From assembly GCA_023443145.1 (NCBI GenBank), contig JAEZVS010000122.1, positions 1 through 5,971 on the forward strand: a stretch of DNA of 5,971 bases, in the 5' to 3' direction. How positions within the stretch are numbered: position 1 is the first letter of the stretch; each line of letters begins with the position of its first letter. Made by a program: the position numbers and the translations under genes. The notes under the pieces were generated by a model. The model ran no database searches. It saw only the letters and a list, made by a program, of their open reading frames with translations, and was not told the DNA's origin. This DNA is from Bacillota bacterium. Lineage in GTDB: Bacteria; Bacillota; Peptococcia; Peptococcales; Peptococcaceae. Shown piece by piece: positions 1 through 5,024 of the stretch.

Positions 1-132
1 ATGCCCGGCGACAACGTCAAAATGTCGGTTGAACTCATCAGCCCCATCGCCATGGAAGAAGGCCTCCGTTTCGCTATTCGCGAAGGCGGTCATACTGTAG
101 GCGCCGGCGTGGTGTCCAAAATCAACGCTTAA
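1..132 (+). CDS. tuf: Elongation factor Tu, C-terminal fragment (5' part outside window)
   Basis: EF-Tu is the GTPase that carries aminoacyl-tRNA to the ribosome in the cytoplasm. The window opens inside the gene. Frame 1 reads 43 codons to a TAA, and the peptide contains the highly conserved tail of domain 3: [13 protein letters not shown], then [15 protein letters not shown], then [12 protein letters not shown]. The ATG at position 1 is an internal methionine, since the MPGDNV motif lies about 40 residues from the end of full-length EF-Tu (about 395-400 aa), so this is not a separate small gene. One mild variation is His in GGHTVGAG, where many EF-Tu proteins have Arg. A strong terminator follows about 60 bases after the stop, so this is the last gene of its transcript. 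Whether it is one of two tuf copies cannot be told from here. Confidence 0.97.
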   Translation: MPGDNVKMSVELISPIAMEEGLRFAIREGGHTVGAGVVSKINA

Positions 133-190
133 CATTAACGTTATGTGATATGCAGTCCGTAAGGATTTGCTATCATAACGAAAATGATTT

Positions 191-229
191 ACGAAACGGC
201 ATGTTTATGGCATGCCGTTTCGTTTTTTT
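191..229 (+). terminator. Intrinsic terminator of tuf
   Basis: A perfect 13-bp stem (191-203 pairing with 211-223, arms ACGAAACGGCATG and CATGCCGTTTCGT) with a 7-base loop runs directly into a run of T at 223-229. It ends the transcript carrying tuf and insulates it from the permease gene downstream. Confidence 0.95.
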
Positions 230-251
230 ATGAGCAACAAATGCGGTTGGC

Positions 252-281
252 TTGACATGGCTTTCGGCGAATTTGTATACT
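252..281 (+). promoter_or_regulatory. Sigma-70/sigma-A type promoter of the RarD-like gene
   Basis: A perfect -35 box TTGACA (252-257), an 18-base spacer and a -10 box TATACT (276-281, 5 of 6 consensus) lie between the tuf terminator and the permease gene. Transcription should start near 287-289, giving a very short leader of about 15 bases that consists almost only of the ribosome binding site. The first 12 bases (251-262) recur exactly in the promoter at 4206-4235. Confidence 0.85.
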
Positions 282-287
282 TTTATT

Positions 288-296
288 AAGGAGGGG
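288..296 (+). promoter_or_regulatory. Ribosome binding site that fixes the permease start
   Basis: AAGGAGGGG is a full-strength Shine-Dalgarno sequence. Its AAGGAGG core ends 8 bases before the ATG at 303. It selects that ATG over the in-frame upstream TTG at 252, which lies inside the -35 box and would not be transcribed from this promoter. Confidence 0.9.
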
Positions 297-302
297 ATAG
301 CG

Positions 303-1181
303 ATGAAACGTGGGCCGCTTATGGTCTTGTTTTGTTATGCTTTATGGGGGGTATTGCCCGTTTACTGGAAACTGTTGCAAAGTGTGGATTCTTATTTTGT
401 GCTCAGCAATCGTGTGATTTTCACCTTCGTTTTTTCGTTGCTCCTAGTGGTTGCCATCGGAAAGCGGGGGACTTTTCGTGAAGCTGCCCAAAATAAAGAA
501 GAGCGTTGGCGGCTTTTTTTTGCCGGCTTTTTTTGTGTGCTTAATTGGGGCGCCTACATTATTGCAGTCAATACCAACCACATTGTTGATGCGAGTTTGG
601 CCTATTTTATGAATCCAATTATGGCCATTGTCATTGCTGCAGTGATCTTTAAAGAACGGCTTTCTTTTTTACAGTGGATGGGTGTTGCCTTAGCGGTCAT
701 TGGTGTTCTGATTTCAGTTGCCGCTTATGGTCACGTACCTTGGATGGCTTTGTTTATTGGAGGCACCTTTGCCGTATATGGCGCATTGCAAAAAGGTTGT
801 CGGGCCAACGGGATTGTTGCCATGGCTATAGAAATGCGGTGGTTTTTAATACCGGCGCTTTTATTTGCCGGTATTATGTTGCAGCGCGATGCAGGCGCCA
901 CCATATCTACAGCCCAGTGGCTGTTGCTTCCTACCACGGGAATTATCACGGCGGTTCCTCTGATTTCATATGCCATAGGTATTCAAGAAACAGATTATGC
1001 CCTTTCAGGCATTCTCATGTATATAAATCCAACATTGCAGCTGATGATCGGTGTACTTTTTTACGGAGAGCCCCTATCACAAGCGCAGATTATAACCTTT
1101 GTTTTCGTGTGGCTTGGACTCTTATGTTATTTGACAGCCATGCTTTACAGTGCAAGGATGAAAAAACATCTAAGATATTAA
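303..1181 (+). CDS. rarD: RarD-type EamA/DMT family permease
   Basis: A 292-residue integral membrane protein of the drug/metabolite transporter superfamily, RarD subgroup. RarD proteins are often labelled chloramphenicol-sensitive protein, but the natural substrate is not established. I count about ten hydrophobic segments, roughly at residues 5-25, 33-52, 71-90, 97-116, 122-141, 146-162, 171-190, 205-225, 233-254 and 262-283, as expected for two EamA repeats. RarD-like signatures are visible: WG..P.Y.K near residues 15-23, NRVIF (36-40), NW..YI.AVN (81-90), ASLAYFMNP (97-105), FKERL (116-120), and in the second repeat YINPT (240-244) with FYGEPL (253-258). The ATG at 303 is chosen because of the ribosome binding site and promoter just upstream; the length matches the family (about 290-300 aa). 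It appears monocistronic, with its own promoter and a terminator downstream. Codons 71-77 contain T8 and T7 runs. Family assignment is firm; the gene symbol reflects subgroup resemblance. Confidence 0.9.
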   Translation: MKRGPLMVLFCYALWGVLPVYWKLLQSVDSYFVLSNRVIFTFVFSLLLVVAIGKRGTFREAAQNKEERWRLFFAGFFCVLNWGAYIIAVNTNHIVDASLAYFMNPIMAIVIAAVIFKERLSFLQWMGVALAVIGVLISVAAYGHVPWMALFIGGTFAVYGALQKGCRANGIVAMAIEMRWFLIPALLFAGIMLQRDAGATISTAQWLLLPTTGIITAVPLISYAIGIQETDYALSGILMYINPTLQLMIGVLFYGEPLSQAQIITFVFVWLGLLCYLTAMLYSARMKKHLRY

Positions 1182-1294
1182 TATCTTTCTATAGAGCACC
1201 ATCGGATTTGTTACATATATTTCTATACAGTTGAAAATCAATAGTAAAAAAGTAGGAATTTGCTTGAATGTTCGGATGGCCTTTGTATTTTTTG

Positions 1295-1318
1295 CAGCGT
1301 TTGATGACGCTGTTTTTT
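1295..1318 (+). terminator. Small intrinsic terminator downstream of the RarD-like gene
   Basis: Arms CAGCGT (1295-1300) and ACGCTG (1307-1312) form a perfect 6-bp stem around a 6-base loop, followed directly by six T (1313-1318). It lies 113 bases after the permease stop and only fits the + strand, because the other side has no matching A-run. The likely role is ending the permease transcript with a long 3' untranslated region. The 1182-1479 gap otherwise holds no gene I can support: it is AT-rich, with only short ORFs lacking good ribosome binding sites. Confidence 0.75.
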
Positions 1319-1417
1319 CTTGAGATTAGAAAAAATGTTCCTTTATTCAGCTTCACAAGCGGATGTACCATGATGAACAGGGCAAGCAAATGAAAAATAA
1401 TATTTTTTCACACCGTT

Positions 1418-1448
1418 TTGAATGGGTGGGTTATGGTTAAGAAATAAT
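1418..1448 (+). promoter_or_regulatory. Candidate weak promoter of the cysK-iscS-iscU block
   Basis: The sulfur genes follow a terminator and need a promoter between 1319 and 1466. The best match is TTGAAT (1418-1423) with AATAAT (1443-1448, 5 of 6 but lacking the first T of TATAAT). The 19-base spacing is longer than ideal. An alternative is TTCACA (1407-1412) with TATGGT (1432-1437), also 19 bases apart. An AT-rich near-palindrome at 1391-1410 lies just upstream and could act as an UP element or operator. The exact site is not settled, and a weak core would fit activator-dependent control. Confidence 0.3.
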
Positions 1449-1479
1449 AGTAAGGAAACGTGATTGGAGGATTACGGAT

Positions 1480-2403
1480 ATGCATACATCCTTGGAAAGT
1501 TTGGTCGGCCGTACACCCCTTTTAAAGTTAGAGCGATTTTCTAAATCTTTAGGTTTATCAGGGAACTTATATGCCAAATGTGAATTTTTAAATCCTACAG
1601 GCAGCATGAAAGATCGTGTGGCTTTGGCTATGATCCGTGACGCTGAAAAAAGCGGGCGTCTACGTCCAGGGGGAACCATTATTGAACCCACCAGCGGTAA
1701 CACGGGGATTGGTTTGGCCGCTTTCGGGGTGCGTATGGGCTATCGTGTGATTATTGTGATGCCCGAATCCATGAGTTTGGAACGCCGCCAATTAATGACC
1801 CTTTACGGTGCAGAGTTGGTGTTGACACCGGCATCGGAAGGGATGGCGGGTGCCAATCGTAAAGCTTTTGCTTTGGCAGATGAAATGAATAATGCCATTG
1901 TAGCCGATCAGTTTAACAATCCGGCCAATGCCCGCGCTCATTACGATACCACAGCACCGGAAATTTTTAACGAGCTGGGTGTCAACGTAGATGCCCTTGT
2001 GGCAGGGGTGGGAACCGGAGGCAGTTTGACCGGTGTGGGACAATATTATCGTGAAAAGAATCCAAGCCTGCGCATCATTGCGGTGGAACCGGATGCTTCT
2101 GCAGTGCTTTCCGGTGAAAAAAGCGGACCGCATACCATTCAGGGGATTGGTGCAGGTTTTGTGCCGGCGGTTTTGGATCGTGATCTTTTGGACGAAGTGT
2201 ATCGCGCCGATCATGAGGAAGCCGTCGCTTATTTCCGACGACTTTTAGACACAGAAGGGATGTTTTGCGGTATTTCCAGCGGGGCTGCCTTAGCTGCAAC
2301 GGTTGATTGGATGAACCGTCATCCCGAGCAGACAGTGGTCACCATTCTGCCGGATCAGGGCAGTCGGTATTTAACAAGTGATTGGATTTCATCCAATGAT
2401 TGA
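1480..2403 (+). CDS. cysK: Cysteine synthase (O-acetylserine sulfhydrylase), PLP-dependent
   Basis: A 307-residue cytoplasmic fold-type II PLP enzyme that should make L-cysteine from O-acetyl-L-serine and sulfide. Visible motifs, in order: the substrate-entry segment VGRTPLLKL (9-17); NPTGSMKDRVALAMI with the PLP Schiff-base lysine at K44; the substrate/PLP loop TSGNTGIGLA (71-80); the phosphate-binding loop GVGTGGS (176-182); HTIQGIGAGFVP (218-229); GISSGAA (264-270), whose serine contacts the PLP ring nitrogen; and the C-terminal PDQGSRYLTS (291-300). Length agrees with the family (about 300-310). The start is supported by GGAGG at 1466-1470, 9 bases upstream. The stop is 18 bases before the desulfurase gene, so the two are almost surely cotranscribed. 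No serine acetyltransferase (cysE) is in the window. CysM, O-phosphoserine sulfhydrylase or OAS-dependent cystathionine beta-synthase share these motifs; CysK is the best reading, not proven by sequence alone. Confidence 0.9.
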   Translation: MHTSLESLVGRTPLLKLERFSKSLGLSGNLYAKCEFLNPTGSMKDRVALAMIRDAEKSGRLRPGGTIIEPTSGNTGIGLAAFGVRMGYRVIIVMPESMSLERRQLMTLYGAELVLTPASEGMAGANRKAFALADEMNNAIVADQFNNPANARAHYDTTAPEIFNELGVNVDALVAGVGTGGSLTGVGQYYREKNPSLRIIAVEPDASAVLSGEKSGPHTIQGIGAGFVPAVLDRDLLDEVYRADHEEAVAYFRRLLDTEGMFCGISSGAALAATVDWMNRHPEQTVVTILPDQGSRYLTSDWISSND

Positions 2404-2421
2404 TACAGACAGGGGTGTATT

Positions 2422-3627
2422 ATGAACAACATCATTTATGCGGACAACGCAGCAACCACCAAAACCAGTGCTTCCGTTCTTGAGGCTATGATGCCATATT
2501 TGACAGATATTTATGGCAACGCATCCAGTTTATATCAAATTTCTGAGGAGCCCAAGCGAGCCATTCAAAAGGCTCGTGAGCAAGTAGCGCAAGCTTTGGG
2601 AGCAGAACCTCGAGAAATCTTTTTTACATCTTGCGGTACGGAAAGCGATAACTGGGCGCTGAAAGGCTACGCAGATATAATGAAAACGCGTGGGAAAAAT
2701 CACATCATCACCACGGCCGTAGAACACCACGCCATATTGCACACGGCGCAATATTTAGAAAAACAGGGCTTCGAAGTAACCTATCTGCCTGTGAATAGCG
2801 ATGGGCTTTTAACGGCGGATGAGGTTCGGGCCGCTATGCGACCGGATACAGGGTTGGTTTCGATTATGTATGCCAATAATGAAGTGGGGACCATTTTCCC
2901 TATTGCAGAAATTGGCGCGCTGTGCAAAGAGAAAAAAGTGGTCTTTCATACAGATGCAGTACAGGCTGTCGGTCATGTGCCCATCGACGTGAAGGAACAA
3001 AACATAGATATGTTGTCTCTTTCGGGGCATAAACTTCATGCACCCAAAGGCGTAGGGGCCCTCTATGTCCGCAAAGGAATCATGCCGGTCAACCTACTGC
3101 ATGGCGGCGGTCAAGAACGCGGGCGTCGTGCAGGCACTGAAAATACGGCCTTTATAGTGGCTTTAGGCCAGGCCGTCGCCGATGCCATGGCGCACTTGGA
3201 AGAAAACCATAAATATGTCACCCATTTGCGTGACCAACTCTTAGATGGTTTGTCTCAGATTCCGGCCACTCATATTAACGGTACCCGCAAATCCCGTTTG
3301 CCCGGTAACGTCAATGTGTCTTTTGAGGGAATTGAAGGAGAGTCCATTCTTCTAATGTTGGATATGCACGGTATTTGTGCTTCCAGCGGCTCTGCCTGCA
3401 CCAGCGGCTCTTTGGATCCGTCTCACGTATTGCTGGCATTGGGATTGCCTCATGCCATCGCTCATGGTTCCCTTCGTCTGTCCGTTAACGAGGACAATAC
3501 CCAAGAAGAAGTGGATTACATGCTTAAAGTGATCCCTGAGGTGGTTGCTCGCCTTCGGGCCATGAGTCCTGTGTGGGATGAAGAAAACAAACGCATGATT
3601 ATGGAAGATGAAAATCTCCTAAAATAA
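2422..3627 (+). CDS. iscS: Cysteine desulfurase, NifS/IscS class
   Basis: A 401-residue fold-type I PLP enzyme that converts L-cysteine to alanine and a protein-bound persulfide, the sulfur source for Fe-S clusters and thio-modified tRNA. Conserved elements: the N-terminal YADNAATTK (6-14); CGTESDNWA (71-79); EHHAI with the PLP-stacking histidine at H103; [11 protein letters not shown] (151-161); HTDAVQ (176-181), whose D178 and Q181 contact the cofactor; [15 protein letters not shown] with the PLP lysine K204; [14 protein letters not shown] (228-241); and [10 protein letters not shown] with the persulfide cysteine C326 in a long loop typical of class I enzymes. One oddity is [13 protein letters not shown] at 35-47, where relatives usually have SS(x)H followed by G. 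The start is supported by AGGGGTG at 2411-2417. It follows cysK by 18 bases and precedes iscU by 61. The name nifS would be equally defensible; no nitrogenase genes are seen. Confidence 0.95.
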   Translation: MNNIIYADNAATTKTSASVLEAMMPYLTDIYGNASSLYQISEEPKRAIQKAREQVAQALGAEPREIFFTSCGTESDNWALKGYADIMKTRGKNHIITTAVEHHAILHTAQYLEKQGFEVTYLPVNSDGLLTADEVRAAMRPDTGLVSIMYANNEVGTIFPIAEIGALCKEKKVVFHTDAVQAVGHVPIDVKEQNIDMLSLSGHKLHAPKGVGALYVRKGIMPVNLLHGGGQERGRRAGTENTAFIVALGQAVADAMAHLEENHKYVTHLRDQLLDGLSQIPATHINGTRKSRLPGNVNVSFEGIEGESILLMLDMHGICASSGSACTSGSLDPSHVLLALGLPHAIAHGSLRLSVNEDNTQEEVDYMLKVIPEVVARLRAMSPVWDEENKRMIMEDENLLK

Positions 3628-3673
3628 ATTTTAACAGCATGACATCTTTTATAAGATGCACATAAATAGATTT

Positions 3674-3680
3674 GAAAGGA
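3674..3680 (+). promoter_or_regulatory. Ribosome binding site that fixes the iscU start
   Basis: GAAAGGA ends 8 bases before the ATG at 3689. It favours that start over in-frame ATGs at 3656 and 3680, the latter of which overlaps the site itself. The resulting MAYSEAVMDHF matches the usual N-terminus of IscU/NifU proteins. Confidence 0.85.
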
Positions 3681-3688
3681 TGACAAAC

Positions 3689-4135
3689 ATGGCATATAGT
3701 GAAGCTGTAATGGATCATTTCCGCAATCCGCGTAACGTGGGCGTGCTTGAAAATGCCAACGCCATTGGGGAAGTGGGTAACGCCAAATGTGGCGATATTA
3801 TGAAAATGTATCTCAAAATTAAGGACGACATCATTGAGGATGTGCGTTTTGAAACGTTTGGCTGCGGTTCGGCCATCGCCACGAGTTCAATGGCAACAGA
3901 AATGGTCAAAGGACATCCGCTATCGGAAGCCATTAAGCTTTCCAATGATGCTGTGGTGGAAGCTCTGGGCGGTCTTCCGGCCAATAAAATTCACTGCTCG
4001 GTGTTGGCAGAGCAGGCCATTAAGGCTGCTCTGGTAGATTATTATAATCGCTTGGGCCAAGACGGTGAAGCTGTGGTGGGCAAACTTATGACTGAAGAAG
4101 AAATTGAAGCCACCAATCACATTGAAGAAGATTAA
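3689..4135 (+). CDS. iscU: Fe-S cluster assembly scaffold, IscU/NifU N-terminal type
   Basis: A 148-residue cytoplasmic scaffold on which sulfur from the desulfurase and iron are assembled into a [2Fe-2S] cluster. The three cluster-ligand cysteines are present: C34 in NAKCGDIMK with the stabilising D36, C59 in FETFGCGSAIA, and C103 in KIHCSVLAEQAI. The region that in E. coli IscU is LPPVK, the HscA chaperone recognition site, reads LPANK here (96-100). The protein extends about 20 residues beyond E. coli IscU with an acidic tail (TEEEIEATNHIEED). There is no C-terminal Nfu domain or central ferredoxin domain, so it is not a full-length NifU. The start at 3689 is set by the ribosome binding site and family alignment rather than the upstream ATG at 3656. 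It is the last gene of the cysK-iscS-iscU block, followed at once by a terminator. No mnmA, iscR, hscA or fdx gene is adjacent. Confidence 0.95.
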   Translation: MAYSEAVMDHFRNPRNVGVLENANAIGEVGNAKCGDIMKMYLKIKDDIIEDVRFETFGCGSAIATSSMATEMVKGHPLSEAIKLSNDAVVEALGGLPANKIHCSVLAEQAIKAALVDYYNRLGQDGEAVVGKLMTEEEIEATNHIEED

Positions 4136-4141
4136 TTGAAG

Positions 4142-4177
4142 CCGCTTGGCGCATTCAATAAGCGCCAAGCGGTTTTT
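4142..4177 (+). terminator. Intrinsic terminator of the cysK-iscS-iscU block
   Basis: A perfect 11-bp GC-rich stem (4142-4152 CCGCTTGGCGC with 4162-4172 GCGCCAAGCGG), a 9-base loop and T5 at 4173-4177 start 6 bases after the iscU stop. It marks iscU as the end of the operon. Confidence 0.95.
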
Positions 4178-4205
4178 CTGTAGCTGTTTCTCAAAACACT
4201 CCGCC

Positions 4206-4235
4206 TTGACATGGCTGCATATGCTTGCGTAAAAT
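4206..4235 (+). promoter_or_regulatory. Sigma-70/sigma-A type promoter of the racemase-flavoprotein pair
   Basis: A perfect -35 box TTGACA (4206-4211), an 18-base spacer and a -10 box TAAAAT (4230-4235, 5 of 6 consensus). The expected transcript start is near 4242, giving a leader of about 33 bases. The string CTTGACATGGCT (4205-4216) is identical to 251-262 in the permease promoter. Confidence 0.8.
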
Positions 4236-4260
4236 GAGCAAAGAGACGCAAAGAATAGGC

Positions 4261-4267
4261 AAGGGGG
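4261..4267 (+). promoter_or_regulatory. Ribosome binding site for a TTG start
   Basis: AAGGGGG lies 7 bases before the TTG at 4275. The first in-frame ATG, at 4290, is 22 bases from this site, too far for efficient initiation, so the TTG is preferred. Confidence 0.7.
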
Positions 4268-4274
4268 ATTTCGC

Positions 4275-5024
4275 TTGAATCATCAACAAATGGCAGGTGT
4301 CATTGGCGGTTTGGGCCCGCAAGCCACTGTATATTTTATGGATCGTGTGGTGGCTTTTACGAAAGCCTTTTCCGATCAGGAACATGTCAACATGCTGATT
4401 TTAAATCATGCCGCGATACCTGATCGCACCGCTTGGATTCTGAGGAAAAACGATCAAAATCCGGAGCCTTTACTTGTGCAGGATGCTCATCTCTTAGACG
4501 AGATGGGCGCCGATTTTATCGTTATTCCTTGCAATACGGCCCATTGTTTTTATGAAGCCATCCAAAGTGCGGTATCGGTTCCTGTGGTGCATCTAATTGA
4601 AGAGACGGTGCGTTATGCTCAGCTTTGGCGCAAACCGTCACCCACCATAGGCATTCTGGCGACCACCGGCACCATTCATACACGTATTTATCAAGATGCC
4701 ATTCAAAATAAAGGCTTGTCTTGGGTCGTCCCTGATGCACCGGTGCAGGCAAAAGTGATGTCTGTTATTTATGACCGCGTCAAATGTGGGCTTGCCGTAG
4801 AAAAAAATGAGATGGCATCTTTTTTAGCGCATCTTAGGCAAAAAGGTGCCGATGTGATTTTATTGGGTTGCACGGAGCTTTCGGTGTTAAAAGGCGCTTT
4901 GCATCTTACAGACGACGATATCGTTGATTCCATAGACGTGTTGGCTTTAGAAACGGTACGTCGGGCAGGGAAACCTTTCAGTGATCTGGCAACCTCTCTT
5001 AAAGGAGTTTTTCATGACAATTAA
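4275..5024 (+). CDS. Aspartate/glutamate racemase family protein
   Basis: A 249-residue cytoplasmic protein of the PLP-independent aspartate/glutamate racemase family, which interconverts L- and D-amino acids with two cysteines acting as acid and base. The N-terminal GVIGGLGPQAT (8-18) matches the family GG(M/L)GPxAT. IPDRTAWIL (48-56) carries the IPDRT motif seen in aspartate racemases, with R51 a likely substrate-carboxylate contact. The first catalytic cysteine is C86 in IPCNTAHCF and the second is C199 in LLGCTELS. K170 (Y-D-R-V-K-C-G) is a candidate for the conserved lysine of this group. Length is normal (about 230-250). The TTG start is chosen for its ribosome binding site; starting at the ATG at 4290 would remove only five residues and leave GVIGG intact. 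Its last 11 bases overlap the start of the flavoprotein gene. Aspartate is the likeliest substrate, but broad-specificity members of the family look alike, so no symbol is given. Confidence 0.88.
   Translation: MNHQQMAGVIGGLGPQATVYFMDRVVAFTKAFSDQEHVNMLILNHAAIPDRTAWILRKNDQNPEPLLVQDAHLLDEMGADFIVIPCNTAHCFYEAIQSAVSVPVVHLIEETVRYAQLWRKPSPTIGILATTGTIHTRIYQDAIQNKGLSWVVPDAPVQAKVMSVIYDRVKCGLAVEKNEMASFLAHLRQKGADVILLGCTELSVLKGALHLTDDDIVDSIDVLALETVRRAGKPFSDLATSLKGVFHDN

Noticed and set aside
252..302. Upstream TTG start extending the permease by 17 residues
   Set aside because: The TTG lies inside the -35 box, and a strong ribosome binding site sits directly before the ATG at 303.
674..1234. Long ORF in another frame across the permease gene
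   Set aside because: It is a shadow of the permease reading frame, rich in Arg, Cys and His with no family resemblance; the overlapping frame has clear transmembrane segments and motifs.
1189..1389. 66-codon minus-strand ORF in the permease-cysK gap
   Set aside because: No convincing ribosome binding site, AT-driven composition (many Lys, Phe, Ile), crosses the terminator, and no recognisable domain.
1268..1393. Possible 41-codon + strand ORF starting MFGWPLYFLQRL
   Set aside because: It runs straight through the intrinsic terminator at 1295-1318, has only a weak AGGA upstream, and resembles no family I know.
1182..1479. T-box or SAM-type riboswitch in front of cysK
   Set aside because: GGGTGGG at 1424-1430 recalls the T-box core, but the rest of that core is missing and no terminator follows it. 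The terminator at 1295-1318 is not preceded by a T-box sequence, and no SAM riboswitch core was seen.
2381..2397. 7-bp inverted repeat ATTGGAT/ATCCAAT at the end of cysK
   Set aside because: It lies within codons, has no T-run, and perfect repeats of this size are expected by chance about once or twice in a window this long.
3631..3655. Internal promoter for iscU (TTAACA with TATAAG)
   Set aside because: The spacing is only 13 bases, too short for a functional -35/-10 pair.
3656..3688. Upstream ATG extending IscU by 11 residues
   Set aside because: No ribosome binding site precedes 3656; the GAAAGGA site and family N-terminus point to 3689.
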